Assembly (NCBI RefSeq): GCF_003605435.1
Contig: NZ_QXQB01000001.1
Coordinates: 1,240,001 to 1,304,000, forward strand
Length of the DNA stretch: 64,000 bases
Origin: Paenibacillus pinisoli
GTDB lineage: Bacteria; Bacillota; Bacilli; Paenibacillales; Paenibacillaceae
Direction: 5' to 3'
This document shows positions 1 through 9,835 of the stretch, piece by piece. Position numbers and translations under genes: made by a program. Position 1 is the stretch's first letter, and each line of letters begins with the position of its first letter. The notes under the pieces were generated by a model, which was not told the origin of the DNA, ran no database searches, and saw only the letters and a list, made by a program, of their open reading frames with translations.

Positions 1-1635
1 GTTCAGACCGCATACTGCCGCATGGCTTGTAATGCCGCCTTGCTCCGTAATAACCGCTCCCGCTTTTTCGAATGCAGGCATATATTCCTTGTCTGTGGAT
101 ACAGCAACCAGAATATCGCCTTGCTGAACTTTCTCGTTCGCTTCTTGCGGCGTGCGGGCTACTACCAGCTTGCCTGTTACCGTCTGGCTGCCGATGCCTT
201 GGCCTTTTGCCAGCAGCTCGCCGATGTGGTGGATCTTCATTAGGTTAGTTGTGCCTGCAAGTCCTACCGGTACGCCAGCTGTAATGACAACTGTATCGCC
301 AAGCGCGAGCAATCCTGTGCCCATTGCGCCTTTAACCGCATTTTCGAACATTTCGTCAGTCGTAACCGCGTCATCGCCCTTAACCGGAATTACGCCCCAG
401 CCTAGTGCCAGACGCTTCATCACTTTCGAATCTGTCGTTACGGCAATGATCGGAGCCTTCGGACGGTATTTGGATACCATACGAGCCGTAAAGCCGCTTT
501 GCGTAGAGGTAACGATCGCTTTCGCATTCAGGTCAAGCGCGGAGTTCGCTACCGCTTGGCTGATCGCTTCCGTTACGGAAGTTTGCTGAGCGTTCGCTTG
601 CTTCGTGAAGATCTCGCGGTATTCCAGCGCGTTTTCAGCACGCTCTGCAATACGGGACATCGTCTGTACCGATTCCACCGGGTATTTGCCCGCAGCTGTC
701 TCGCCGGAGAGCATGATTGCATCCGTGCCGTCGAAGATCGCATTCGCTACGTCACTCGCTTCTGCGCGAGTCGGACGCGGGTTGCGCTGCATGGAGTCCA
801 GCATTTGTGTTGCTGTAATAACCGGCTTGCCTGCACGGTTACACTTCTTGATCATCATTTTTTGTACCAGCGGCACTTCCTCCGCCGGAATCTCAACGCC
901 AAGGTCGCCGCGGGCAACCATCAGGCCGTCGGACACTTCCAGAATCTCATCCAGGTTGTCTACGCCTTCCTGGTTTTCGATTTTGGAGATGATTTGAATA
1001 TGGCTCGCGTTATGCTTCTCCAGCAATTCGCGGATTTCAAGAACGTCGCTTGCTTTGCGCACGAAGGAAGCTGCGATAAAGTCTACGCCTTGCTCGATAC
1101 CGAAGATGATATCGTTCGCATCTTTTTCCGTAATGCCCGGCAACGAGATTTTCACGCCAGGGACGTTTACGCCTTTCTTGCTCTTGATCGGGCCGTTGTT
1201 CACGATACGGCAGTGAATTTCCGTGCCTTCAATGGACTCTACCGTCAGGCCGATCAAGCCGTCGTCGATCAGGACGGTCGAACCAACAGACAGGTCATTC
1301 GGAAGATTGTTGTACGTCACCGGTATACGCGTGCGGTCGCCCAGAATTTCTTCCGTTGTCAGCGTAATCGCCTCGCCTTGCACCAGCTCAATCGGCTCTT
1401 CCTTCAGCTTGCCCAGACGAATCTCAGGACCTTTCGTATCCAGCAGGATCGCAACCGATGTGCCGAGCTCAGCGTTAGCGAGTCCAACGTTTTTGATGCG
1501 GTTGCCATGCTCCTCGAAATCTCCGTGGGAGAAGTTGAGGCGGGCTACATTCATACCGGCCTGGATCAGTTTCTTTGTGTTTTCCAGTGATTCGCTGGAA
1601 GGTCCGATTGTACAGACGATCTTAGTTTTGCGCAT
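1..1635 (-). CDS. pyk: Pyruvate kinase, partial at left window edge
   Basis: Converts phosphoenolpyruvate and ADP to pyruvate and ATP in glycolysis; cytoplasmic. The N-terminus [16 protein letters not shown], the substrate/metal segment [10 protein letters not shown] and the active-site stretch with KIENQEGV and [20 protein letters not shown] are typical. After about residue 470 the protein continues into a PEP-utilising-enzyme-like domain ending in the visible GGITSHAAV, the extra C-terminal domain of Bacillus-type pyruvate kinases. 545 codons are in the window and the frame is open to base 1, so only the last few tens of residues are missing. The ATG at 1635 has GGAGGA eight bases upstream. 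It lies directly behind accA; the pfkA gene often found between accA and pyk in Bacillus is not there. Confidence 0.97.
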   Translation of the reverse strand, partial: MRKTKIVCTIGPSSESLENTKKLIQAGMNVARLNFSHGDFEEHGNRIKNVGLANAELGTSVAILLDTKGPEIRLGKLKEEPIELVQGEAITLTTEEILGDRTRIPVTYNNLPNDLSVGSTVLIDDGLIGLTVESIEGTEIHCRIVNNGPIKSKKGVNVPGVKISLPGITEKDANDIIFGIEQGVDFIAASFVRKASDVLEIRELLEKHNASHIQIISKIENQEGVDNLDEILEVSDGLMVARGDLGVEIPAEEVPLVQKMMIKKCNRAGKPVITATQMLDSMQRNPRPTRAEASDVANAIFDGTDAIMLSGETAAGKYPVESVQTMSRIAERAENALEYREIFTKQANAQQTSVTEAISQAVANSALDLNAKAIVTSTQSGFTARMVSKYRPKAPIIAVTTDSKVMKRLALGWGVIPVKGDDAVTTDEMFENAVKGAMGTGLLALGDTVVITAGVPVGLAGTTNLMKIHHIGELLAKGQGIGSQTVTGKLVVARTPQEANEKVQQGDILVAVSTDKEYMPAFEKAGAVITEQGGITSHAAVCGLN

Positions 1636-1730
1636 GTTATGTTTCCTCCGTTTAGTGCCTGAAATGTCTTTATGGAATATAAATACACGCTCCCGCGGGC
1701 TTGTCCCCCGCGGTGGAGCGATTGTATACG

Positions 1731-2795
1731 TTAGTTAAGAGTCGGGGCAGCTTCCTGTCCCTGGGAGCCGCTGGCTGCCAGCCCGCTTCCCTGCTCAGCT
1801 GGAGGGGATTGATCCTGGGCTTCGCTGGCCGCCTCGGCCTCAGCCATCTGGAAATATCCGATTTTGCGGAACTTATTGTAGCGATCCTCAATCAGCTCAT
1901 CGGCGCTCATCTTCAGAAGCTCTTGGAGATGAGTCCAAAGCCCTTCCCTGATGCGCTCCGACTGGAACTCCAGATCGCGGTGGGCGCCGCCCTGCGGCTC
2001 CTCTATAATCTGCTCGATAATGCCGAATTCAAGCAGGTCCTTCGCGGTAATCTTCATCGCCTCTGCAGCCTGGTCGGCTCTCGAAGCATCCTTCCAGAGA
2101 ATCGACGCCGCGCCGTTCGGCGAAATTGCCGAATAGATGGCGTTCTCCAGCATCAGCACACGATTGCCGACGCCAAGCGCCAGCGCTCCGCCGCTGCCTC
2201 CCTCGCCAATGACCACACAGATGATAGGCACACCGAAACCGGCCATTTCGCGCAGATTGCGCGCAATCGCTTCCGATTGTCCGCGTTCCTCCGCCGTATT
2301 GCCCGGATAAGCGCCTTTCGTATCAATAAACGTAATGATTGGGCGATTGAACTTGTTGGCCTGCTGCATGAAGCGCAGCGCTTTGCGGAAGCCCTCCGGA
2401 TGGGGACTGCCGAAGAAGCGAGCGATGTTATCGCGCGTGTCCTTGCCCCGCTGATGGCCAATGACCGTCACCGGCGTGCCATTCAGCTTGGCGAGGCCGC
2501 CTACGATCGCGAGATCATCAGCGAACAGCCGGTCGCCGTGCAGCTCCATGAAATCGGTAAAGATCGCACCGATGAAATCGAGCGACGTCGGGCGCTGATG
2601 ATGACGCGCCAGATGCATCTTCTGCGCAGCAGTCAGCTCGCTGTACAGCTCCTCTTCCAGCTGCTTGCAGCGCTCTTCCAATCGAAGAATCTCTTCGGAG
2701 AAGTCGATGCCTTTGCCGACGCTGAGGCTTTTCAGCTCTTTAATTTTCTGGCGCAATTCCACAATAGGCTTCTCAAAAGGCAATTCATTCGGCAT
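1731..2795 (-). CDS. accA: Acetyl-CoA carboxylase carboxyltransferase subunit alpha
   Basis: Alpha subunit of the carboxyltransferase that moves the carboxyl group from biotin to acetyl-CoA, the first committed step of fatty-acid synthesis. The family signature is seen in [17 protein letters not shown] at the start, then [24 protein letters not shown] and [20 protein letters not shown] (oxyanion/CoA-binding region). At 354 aa it is longer than the usual roughly 320, because of an Ala/Ser/Gln-rich tail after about residue 320 ([12 protein letters not shown] onward) that looks disordered. Its start overlaps the end of accD by 11 bases, so the two subunits are probably translationally coupled. 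Confidence 0.97.
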   Translation of the reverse strand: MPNELPFEKPIVELRQKIKELKSLSVGKGIDFSEEILRLEERCKQLEEELYSELTAAQKMHLARHHQRPTSLDFIGAIFTDFMELHGDRLFADDLAIVGGLAKLNGTPVTVIGHQRGKDTRDNIARFFGSPHPEGFRKALRFMQQANKFNRPIITFIDTKGAYPGNTAEERGQSEAIARNLREMAGFGVPIICVVIGEGGSGGALALGVGNRVLMLENAIYSAISPNGAASILWKDASRADQAAEAMKITAKDLLEFGIIEQIIEEPQGGAHRDLEFQSERIREGLWTHLQELLKMSADELIEDRYNKFRKIGYFQMAEAEAASEAQDQSPPAEQGSGLAASGSQGQEAAPTLN

Positions 2796-3657
2796 GGAAC
2801 GATTCCTCCTTCACGCAATGAATGTCCAGCAGCTTCGTGAGCGTTGCCTTCATATCCTTGCGGTGCACGACCTTATCCAATTGACCGTGCTGCAAGTTGA
2901 ATTCCGCTGTCTGGAAGTTGTCCGGCAGCTTCTGGCGAATCGTCTGCTCGATTACGATGCGTCCGGCAAAGCCGATAAGCGCGCCGGGCTCGGCCAAATT
3001 GTAGTCGCCAAGGCTCGCGAAGCTGGCGGATACGCCGCCTGTCGTCGGATCGGTAAAGACGGAGATATACAATCCGCCCGCTCCCTGGAACTTCGCCAGC
3101 GCTGCGCTAGTCTTGGCCATCTGCATCAAGCTTAGAATACTTTCTTGCATACGGGCGCCGCTGGACGTCGAGAAAATGATAAGCGGAAGCTTCTTCTCAT
3201 GAGCCGCTTCGATCGCTCTAGTAATTTTCTCGCCGGCTACGGAGCCCATGCTACCTGTGAAGAAGTCGAAGCTCATTACGGCTACGACAACAGGAAAACC
3301 GCCAATCTTGCCTTCTCCCGTCACAACGGAATCGCGAAGATTCGACTTGGCTTTCTGCTGCTCAAGCTTATTGGCATAACCCGGGAAGGACAACGGATCG
3401 ACCGATTCCATCGTCGCATCGTATTCCGTCAGCTTGCCGTCGTCCAGCGTCATGCCGATTCGCTCCCACGCGCTCAGCCGGTAATGATGGCCGCATGACG
3501 AGCATACCTTCAAATTTTTCTCCAGCTCTTTGCTGTATTGAATCGTGCCGCACTTGGAGCACTTATTCATCAAGCCTTCTGGAATATCTCGCTTTGGACG
3601 CTCCGCCGAAGGGATCGTCGCATATTTTTTTTTCGAAAATAAGTCCTTAATTTGCAC
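2785..3657 (-). CDS. accD: Acetyl-CoA carboxylase carboxyltransferase subunit beta
   Basis: Beta subunit partnering AccA. An N-terminal four-cysteine zinc ribbon is visible ([26 protein letters not shown]), followed by the crotonase-like carboxyltransferase fold with [21 protein letters not shown] and [22 protein letters not shown] chose the GTG at 3657 ([13 protein letters not shown]) because AGAGGTG sits five bases before it; the upstream in-frame TTG at 3672 would overlap that ribosome binding site. Length is then about 290 aa, normal for the family. Confidence 0.96.
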   Translation of the reverse strand: MQIKDLFSKKKYATIPSAERPKRDIPEGLMNKCSKCGTIQYSKELEKNLKVCSSCGHHYRLSAWERIGMTLDDGKLTEYDATMESVDPLSFPGYANKLEQQKAKSNLRDSVVTGEGKIGGFPVVVAVMSFDFFTGSMGSVAGEKITRAIEAAHEKKLPLIIFSTSSGARMQESILSLMQMAKTSAALAKFQGAGGLYISVFTDPTTGGVSASFASLGDYNLAEPGALIGFAGRIVIEQTIRQKLPDNFQTAEFNLQHGQLDKVVHRKDMKATLTKLLDIHCVKEESFHAE

Positions 3658-3696
3658 TGTTACACCTCTCAAGGCGCAATAATATTGAATTAGCCA

Positions 3697-3885
3697 TCAA
3701 GGGCGGAACAAGGAATTGAATACTTCCTGCACTTCCTCTAGCTCGCCTGACGGAACTAATATCTCATATTGCTGTTTAGACAGATTGACGGGCCGGACCT
3801 TTATCAAAAAACCTTCTTCCGTGAGCCGCTTCTTGATGTTTTCTGCCATTTTTGCTGTTGGTGCGATATAGATAACCGTCCACAT
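3697..3885 (-). CDS. Small conserved protein, DUF2007-like
   Basis: A 62-residue protein (MWTVIYIAPTAKMAEN start) with a single beta-alpha-beta pattern and a core reading VRPVNLSKQQYEILVPSGEL. This resembles the small 'putative signal transducing' DUF2007 family and ferredoxin-like half domains. A clear AGGAGG lies just before the ATG (TCAGGAGGTACCAAG), so it is probably real despite its size. It precedes accD on the same strand with about 40 bases between them and may be the first gene of the acc operon. No function can be assigned from sequence. Confidence 0.75.
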   Translation of the reverse strand: MWTVIYIAPTAKMAENIKKRLTEEGFLIKVRPVNLSKQQYEILVPSGELEEVQEVFNSLFRP

Positions 3886-4014
3886 CTTGGTACCTCCTGA
3901 TAACCCCGCGTTAGCAAAGTTAACCTGTCAAACGTTCACGACTGTCGCCGTCCTGTCTAGTAAAACCAAACAAATCCCGCCAAAAGGCCATATGATGCCA
4001 TAATGATAACATAG

Positions 4015-4512
4015 TTATGGCGAATCGGGCAAATGATATTGGATGGCTTTCGGATCGCCATGGGCGATGCGGGCGGATGCCGCAGCCGCCAGGCCGGCTA
4101 CCAAATCGTCCAGAAAGACATGGATTTTTTCGCCTTTGACATTCAATTTGCGTATGATGCCGGGCTTCATTTTGTCCAAATATCCGAAGCTTGTGAGCCC
4201 TATCATGCCGTATACGTTCGTAATGCCAAGGGCAAGCGTCTCGTCTACGCCATACAAGGATTCATCGCGCTCCATAATAGATTGAAGCGGCTCGGGCAGA
4301 AGCTTGCGTTCAGCAAGCTCGTCAAGGGCGATGCCGGTATAAAGCACATATTGCACTTCCCTTTTCTCCAGCACGGCGCGCACGCTCTCGCGGCATTCCT
4401 CTATACGAAGATCCGGATTGTACGGCGATTGCAGCGTAAATACAATCTCCGCAACATCCTCCACAGTTACGCCGCGTGTTGCCAGCCATTTTTCGATTGC
4501 GTTCACGGACAT
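4015..4512 (-). CDS. Phosphatidylglycerophosphatase A-like protein (YutG family)
   Basis: The family includes B. subtilis YutG and PgpA, which dephosphorylate phosphatidylglycerophosphate in phospholipid synthesis. Visible hallmarks are GITNVYGMIGLTSFGYLDKMKPG in the middle and the acidic FLDDLVAGLAAAASARIAHG near the C-terminus, matching the PgpA fold. Length 165 aa is normal for the soluble Gram-positive form. The ATG at 4512 has AGGAAGG directly against it, so translation may instead start at the GTG two codons later (4506), which has better spacing. Confidence 0.8.
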   Translation of the reverse strand: MSVNAIEKWLATRGVTVEDVAEIVFTLQSPYNPDLRIEECRESVRAVLEKREVQYVLYTGIALDELAERKLLPEPLQSIMERDESLYGVDETLALGITNVYGMIGLTSFGYLDKMKPGIIRKLNVKGEKIHVFLDDLVAGLAAAASARIAHGDPKAIQYHLPDSP

Positions 4513-4609
4513 CCTTCCTCTCGGGGCCTGCTTGTATCTCTATGCATATGCGTGTACAAGCCATAATGTGCATGGAAATACAAATCCCGATAAGAGGAGC
4601 GGCCGCACT

Positions 4610-7600
4610 TTATCTGATTACAGCCGTGCCTGCGCCCAGCAGCCCCTCGATCGCCCCCATCAGCTCTGGCCCTGGCTTCACGCGATGGCTTGCGCTGAGA
4701 GCAATGGCCTTGCCCTCCCGTTCATAGAACAACGCGCAATCCATCATGCCCGGATGGGACAGAAGAAGTCCTTTCAGCGCGTTCAGCACGTCAGCGCGTT
4801 CATTGCTTTCCGCAATCTTGATATACAGCAGCTGGCGTTTTGAAGGCCGCGTCCCGCCGCTTGCGGCAATTCCTGCAGAAGCAGCCGGTTGCCGCCGTGG
4901 CGCATCATTCCCGCCCGTATGCGATGATGATTTCTTAGTTGGCCGGCTCTGTCCGCCCTCAGCGGATACCGAATGCCCGCTTCCGCCAGGCTCGATCCGT
5001 AACGGCGCAGCTGTATTAGCGTCCTGCCGCAGCGGCGGCCCCGCAGCGCGATTCGATGCGCCTCCAGCCTGGACTGGGCGGGCTCCGTCCATTCTGGACG
5101 AGCGGGTACGCGCCGAATGCCGCATGCGCCTTGCCTGCGCTGCCATATATTCGTCTGTTCCTTCTATTGGAACGACGTCATCGACCAGCAGCTTGAAATC
5201 TTCTTCCTCGTGCTGGACCTTCGCCTGCACGAGGACAAGCCCGTCTTTGGCAAGCTTGGCGCCAACCCGCTTCCATACAGCCGGGAACACGACGGCCTCT
5301 ACCCGCATGATGCGGTCCTCGACCTCCATAAAGCCCATCGCATTGCCTTTCTTATTAGTGAAAGGTTTCAGTCCGGCTACCATCACGCCAACCACCGCCG
5401 TTGTCCCATCCGCCGCATCGTTCAAGTCTACCAGACGGTCCAGCTCCAGCGTATCCAGAAGTTCGGCTACCGCATCCAGCGGATGTCCGGACAAGTACAT
5501 GCCAAGCAGTTCACGTTCAAAATCGAGCTTTTGGGAAGTTGTGAACGGCCTGATATCCGGCAGCTCCACATCCCAATTCTGCACTTCCTCGAAGCCAAAC
5601 ATCTCGATCTGCAGCTCTTCCTTCTCCTTGCGCCATTTCACCGCCGTCTCCACCGTTTCTTCAAGCGATGCCAGCAGCTGGGCGCGGTGGGCAGGCAAGG
5701 AATCCAGCGCGCCGGCTTGAATCAGCGATTCCAGCACGCGCTTGTTCACTACACGCAGATCGACCCGCTTGCACAGATCAAGAAGGCTGGCGAACGATCC
5801 GTTCTCGCGCTCCCTCAGGATAGCGTCGATCGCCTGCGTGCCTACGTTCTTAATGGAAGCAAGCCCGAATCGGATCGCGGAGCCCACCGGCGTGAAGGAC
5901 ACGCTGCTTTCGTTCAAATCCGGCGGCAGCACCTCGATGCCCATCCGGCGGCACTCGTCGGCATATTCCGCCGTCTTGCGCATATTGCCTGTAACCGAAG
6001 CCATCATGGAAGCCATGAACGGCACGGGATAATGCGCCTTGAGCCAAGCGGTCTGGAAGGCCAAGACGCCGTATGCGGCGGCATGCGCCCGCGGGAAGCC
6101 GTAATCGGCAAAACGGACGATCATGTCATAGACCCGGTTGGCTTCCTCCTCGCTATACCCTTGCCCCAAGCTGCCCTTCACGAAGTGGGCCCGCTCTTCA
6201 TCGAGCACCTCGCGCTTCTTCTTGGAAACCGCACGGCGCAGCAAGTCGGCTTCGCCAAGCGAGAATCCCGCCATCAGAGAGGCGATCTGCATAATTTGCT
6301 CCTGATAGACGATAATTCCGTACGTGTCCTTCAGAATAGGCTCCAGGCTCGGATGGGGATAGGCGACATCCAGCACGCCATGCTTGCCGCCGATATACCT
6401 CGGGATAAACTCCATCGGACCCGGACGATACAGCGCCAGCACAGAGATAATATCTTCGAAGGTCGAAGCCTTCAGCTCGCGCAGCACCCGCCGCATGCCT
6501 GTCGACTCCAACTGGAAGATGCCTGTCGTATCGCCGCGTCCGAGCATCGCATACGTGACGGGATCGGAGTCGTCAATCGTGCGGAAATCGATTTCCTTGC
6601 CGAACAGCTCCCTCACCCAGTCCAGCGTCCGCTCCAGAATGGATAATGTACGAAGGCCCAGGAAGTCCATCTTGAGCAGGCCGATCGCTTCCAGATGCTC
6701 CATGGAATATTGCGTGAGCGGAATCGTCTCGCTTCCGCCCTGCAGCGGAACGTAATGCGTGAGCGGCTCCTTCGCAATAATAACGCCTGCGGCATGGGTC
6801 GAGGCATGGCGGGGCATCCCTTCCACCTTGATCGCCATTTTCATCAGCGCATCCGTCTTCGGCTGCCGCTCGCAGGCGGCCCGCAGCTCCTCGCTCTGGC
6901 GCAGCGCTTCCTCAAGCGTAATGCCAAGCTGGTTCGGGATCAGCTTCGCGGCCCGGTCCACCTCCTGGAACGGCACGTTCAGCGCTCTGCCTACGTCCCT
7001 GACCGCCGCTTTCGCCGCCATGGTGCCGAACGTAATGATCTGGGCCACATGCTCCTCGCCATACTTGGCGGAGACATAAGCTATGACTTCGTCGCGGCGC
7101 TCGTCATTGAAGTCGATATCAATATCCGGCATCGAGATCCGCTCCGGGTTCAGGAAGCGCTCGAAGAGCAGCTTGTATTTCAGCGGATCGACATCCGTAA
7201 TCCGCAGCACATAAGCAACCAGGCTGCCTGCTGAGGAGCCCCGCCCGGGACCGGTGCGTATGCCGCGTTCATGAGCGAAGCGGATGAAATCCCATACGAT
7301 CAGAAAATAATCGCTAAAGCCCATATTCTCGATGACGGACAGCTCATAGGCAAGCCGCTCCTCCGCCTTCGCGCGGAAATCCGATTCATCCGCCCAAGCC
7401 GGCAGGCCCGCATATCGCGATGCGAGACCATTCCGGCATAGCTCCGCCAAATATTGCGCAGAGGTCGCCCCCGCCGGGACGGGACGGAACACCGGCAATG
7501 CCGCTCTGCCGAACGTCAGCTCCAGATTGCATTTGTCCGCAATCTCTATCGTATGTGCTATCGCCTCCGGCACATGGCGGTACAGGGCCGCCATCTCTTC

Positions 7601-8362
7601 GCCGCTCTTCATATACAGCTGGTCCGTCGACATCCGCATCCGGTCCGCATCCTCGACCGTCTTGCCTGTGCCGATACAGATAAGCACATCCTGTACGCCG
7701 GCGTCTTCCGGCCGCAAATAATGCACATCATTGGTCGCGACTAGCTTGATGCCTGTCTCCCGCGCAAGCTCGATCATCGCGGCCGCTACCTTCTTCTGCT
7801 CCAGCATGCCGTGGTCCTGAAGCTCCAGATAGAAGTCATCCCCGAAGATCGACCGGTATCTCAGCGCTGCTTCCCTTGCTTCATCCGGACGGTCATAAAG
7901 CAGATGCTGGGACACCTCGCCTTTCAGACAAGAGCTTAGGCAGACCAAGCCTTCAGCATGCTTCGCCAGCGATTCCATATCCACTCTCGGCTTGTAATGG
8001 AAGCCTTCCAGATGGGCTAGCGAGCTGAGCTTCATCAGGTTGCGGTACCCCGTCTCATTCTTCGCCAGGACGATAAGATGATAGGTCGGATTGTCCTTCC
8101 GGGCTCCCTTCTCGAATCGCGAGCCCGCCGTCAAATATAACTCGCAGCCGATAATCGGCTTGATTCCGTTCGCGCGGCAGGCGCGATAGAACGGAATAGC
8201 CCCGTACATGACGCCGTGGTCCGTCAGGGCAAGCGCGTGCATGCCCAGCTCAGCGGCCCGCGAAGCCAAGTCCCGTATGCGGGCGGCGCCGTCAAGCAGG
8301 CTATATTCGCTATGCGCATGAAGATGTACAAATGCCTTTTCTTGTCCGGCACTTACGCCCAT
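4610..8362 (-). CDS. dnaE: DNA polymerase III subunit alpha, DnaE type
   Basis: Replicative polymerase that in Firmicutes extends lagging-strand primers alongside PolC. The N-terminal PHP domain is clear (FVHLHAHSEYSLLDG, about residues 11-25). Next comes the polymerase core with GPGRGSSAGSLVAY and the catalytic aspartates of MPDIDIDFND, then FADYGFPRAHAAAYG, a helix-hairpin-helix region and an OB fold (GTTAVVGVMVAGLKPFTNKKGNAM split around residue 1000). At 1250 aa it is longer than B. subtilis DnaE. The excess is a Ser/Gly/Arg/Pro-rich linker at roughly residues 1075-1170, followed by a conserved-looking terminal domain of about 80 residues. The start ATG follows AAAGGCGGTC. Confidence 0.97.
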   Translation of the reverse strand: MGVSAGQEKAFVHLHAHSEYSLLDGAARIRDLASRAAELGMHALALTDHGVMYGAIPFYRACRANGIKPIIGCELYLTAGSRFEKGARKDNPTYHLIVLAKNETGYRNLMKLSSLAHLEGFHYKPRVDMESLAKHAEGLVCLSSCLKGEVSQHLLYDRPDEAREAALRYRSIFGDDFYLELQDHGMLEQKKVAAAMIELARETGIKLVATNDVHYLRPEDAGVQDVLICIGTGKTVEDADRMRMSTDQLYMKSGEEMAALYRHVPEAIAHTIEIADKCNLELTFGRAALPVFRPVPAGATSAQYLAELCRNGLASRYAGLPAWADESDFRAKAEERLAYELSVIENMGFSDYFLIVWDFIRFAHERGIRTGPGRGSSAGSLVAYVLRITDVDPLKYKLLFERFLNPERISMPDIDIDFNDERRDEVIAYVSAKYGEEHVAQIITFGTMAAKAAVRDVGRALNVPFQEVDRAAKLIPNQLGITLEEALRQSEELRAACERQPKTDALMKMAIKVEGMPRHASTHAAGVIIAKEPLTHYVPLQGGSETIPLTQYSMEHLEAIGLLKMDFLGLRTLSILERTLDWVRELFGKEIDFRTIDDSDPVTYAMLGRGDTTGIFQLESTGMRRVLRELKASTFEDIISVLALYRPGPMEFIPRYIGGKHGVLDVAYPHPSLEPILKDTYGIIVYQEQIMQIASLMAGFSLGEADLLRRAVSKKKREVLDEERAHFVKGSLGQGYSEEEANRVYDMIVRFADYGFPRAHAAAYGVLAFQTAWLKAHYPVPFMASMMASVTGNMRKTAEYADECRRMGIEVLPPDLNESSVSFTPVGSAIRFGLASIKNVGTQAIDAILRERENGSFASLLDLCKRVDLRVVNKRVLESLIQAGALDSLPAHRAQLLASLEETVETAVKWRKEKEELQIEMFGFEEVQNWDVELPDIRPFTTSQKLDFERELLGMYLSGHPLDAVAELLDTLELDRLVDLNDAADGTTAVVGVMVAGLKPFTNKKGNAMGFMEVEDRIMRVEAVVFPAVWKRVGAKLAKDGLVLVQAKVQHEEEDFKLLVDDVVPIEGTDEYMAAQARRMRHSARTRSSRMDGARPVQAGGASNRAAGPPLRQDANTAAPLRIEPGGSGHSVSAEGGQSRPTKKSSSHTGGNDAPRRQPAASAGIAASGGTRPSKRQLLYIKIAESNERADVLNALKGLLLSHPGMMDCALFYEREGKAIALSASHRVKPGPELMGAIEGLLGAGTAVIR

Positions 8363-8490
8363 GGTATGACCGCCTTTCTAGCAAACCTCTGTTCTCATTT
8401 TTAAAGTTAACGCTATTTTATCATAATCGGGTTGGACACGCCCATAGAATGGTATAAAGCGCTCGGACCCACGGATTGGAGGCAAGGGGC

Positions 8491-8817
8491 ATGACCTATT
8501 TTTTATCAAAAGCGGGTATGGATTTTTTTATCGCCTTTGGCATTGTCATCGGTGGAGCCATGCTGGCGGGCGTCGGCTCCGTCTTTATGCTGATGCCGCC
8601 TGCCACCGTTATGCTCGACACCGCGCTCCGCCTGAAAATATGGGCCATTGTAGCAGCGATAGGGGGCTCCATCGATCCAGTGCGGGTCATTGAAAGCAAT
8701 ATATCGCTGGGCCATCTGTCTCCGGTCGCGCAGCAAATCTGCTTTATTCTCTTCGCATTCCTGGGCGCGCATATGGCCACCGAGCTGGTCCGGCTTATAT
8801 GCAAAGGGGCGGTGTAG
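8491..8817 (+). CDS. ytrH: Sporulation membrane protein YtrH
   Basis: Small membrane protein of the YtrH family, required for efficient sporulation in B. subtilis together with YtrI. The 108-residue sequence from MTYFLSKAGMDFFIAFG has three hydrophobic stretches and the family-typical GGAMLAGVGSVFMLMPPATVM and GGSIDPVRVIESNI. The ATG at 8491 is preceded by GGAGGCAAGGGG; the upstream in-frame TTG at 8476 overlaps that site. It is four bases before ytrI, so the two form an operon, divergent from dnaE. Confidence 0.93.
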   Translation: MTYFLSKAGMDFFIAFGIVIGGAMLAGVGSVFMLMPPATVMLDTALRLKIWAIVAAIGGSIDPVRVIESNISLGHLSPVAQQICFILFAFLGAHMATELVRLICKGAV

Positions 8818-8820
8818 TCG

Positions 8821-9330
8821 ATGAGGCTGCCGCCGTTCTCGCGATATGTAAGAGGGATGCAGTTTTTCGGCGTCTTTTTATTGGGCATGCTGGCAGGCGC
8901 GGTTACGCTTAATTCCCTGTTTGTTGCGCAATTTGAGGCGTTGTACCATACGAAGAACGAGCTGGAGTCCAAGCTGGAGCAGTACGAGCAGGATATTCGG
9001 GGGCTGAATCAATACAAGAACCAGCATACGGTTATCAAAAGCATTCAGCTCAGGCTCGCCGAGAACAGCGGCAAGCGGCTCCATCTGGACAAAGTGACTG
9101 AAGCGGAGCTGATTAAGCGGGTAAAGGAAGACCTCTCGATCTTCCTGGGCCAGAGCATCTATGAGGTTGATTCCAACACCAAATTCGCCCGCAAGCTGCT
9201 GGAGAGAAAAGTCTATGAAGATATTAACGGAAAAGACTATGTTGTCGAGCTGCAGACGGTGCTGCTCGCGGACAATGTGCTGCAGATCTGGATGAATGCG
9301 CTGCCCCATGCCAAAGCTCCCGCATCTTAA
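8821..9330 (+). CDS. ytrI: Sporulation membrane protein YtrI
   Basis: Partner of YtrH. It has one N-terminal transmembrane segment (FFGVFLLGMLAGAVTLNSLF, about residues 15-34). A coiled-coil region follows (LYHTKNELESKLEQYEQD) and then an extracytoplasmic domain with ELIKRVKEDLSIFLGQSIYEVD. Length 169 aa fits the family. AAGGGGCGG provides the ribosome binding site within the end of ytrH. In B. subtilis the pair is expressed in the mother cell; I see no assigned promoter motif here. Confidence 0.9.
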   Translation: MRLPPFSRYVRGMQFFGVFLLGMLAGAVTLNSLFVAQFEALYHTKNELESKLEQYEQDIRGLNQYKNQHTVIKSIQLRLAENSGKRLHLDKVTEAELIKRVKEDLSIFLGQSIYEVDSNTKFARKLLERKVYEDINGKDYVVELQTVLLADNVLQIWMNALPHAKAPAS

Positions 9331-9401
9331 GAGGTCGTTCAAAAAGTCCGCTTTTGATCACGAGCAGTATGAGGCCGTTCAAAAAGTCCGCTTTTGATCA
9401 C
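9331..9401. repeat. Two direct copies of a 31-bp intergenic repeat
   Basis: Bases 9331-9361 and 9371-9401 are the same 31-bp sequence apart from one T/C change, repeated at a 40-bp period. The core reads TTCAAAAAGTCCGCTTTTGA. The first copy begins directly after the ytrI stop codon. The rest of the 190-bp gap to ytpI holds no gene. Confidence 0.9.
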
Positions 9402-9520
9402 AGGCTTGAAGCAATCGCGCACGCAATCTGATACAATAGAAAGCGATTCACAAGCCGCAACCTCCGATTACAGCGTATGCGGCCTCTATTCTTCGAATTC
9501 AAAGGAGCTGCATCAATAAC

Positions 9521-9835
9521 ATGGATCAATTGCTGCAATGGCTGCTATTCCCGAGCATCCTGATCACGCTGGCGCTCTCGACGGTATTCAGCTACAAGTC
9601 GCGCCGGGCCAGGGATACCAGAACAAAGGGCATACAAGGGGCCAGAATGAACATAAGCATGGGCGCTATGCTGCTATTTATAGCCGCTGTCCAGCTCTTC
9701 CTGTCCAGCGAATCAACGCTTCGCATCATCATTGGCGCGGTCTTCATCGTCATCGGGCTGTTCAATCTGTTCGCAGGCCTGCGCAACCTGAGCGCCTATC
9801 GTTCAATGCCCGCAAGCGAGCAGCCGCACCGTTAA
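9521..9835 (+). CDS. ytpI: YtpI-like membrane protein
   Basis: A 104-residue protein with three predicted membrane segments (LLFPSILITLALSTVF, ISMGAMLLFIAAVQLFL, IIGAVFIVIGLFNLFAGL), matching the YtpI family in size and genomic position next to ytoI. The ATG follows AAAGGAGC. Its stop codon overlaps the stop codon of the convergent ytoI gene. Function unknown. Confidence 0.85.
   Translation: MDQLLQWLLFPSILITLALSTVFSYKSRRARDTRTKGIQGARMNISMGAMLLFIAAVQLFLSSESTLRIIIGAVFIVIGLFNLFAGLRNLSAYRSMPASEQPHR

Noticed and set aside
499..1590. A 363-codon plus-strand frame opposite pyruvate kinase
   Set aside because: Shadow of pyk with no sensible domain content.
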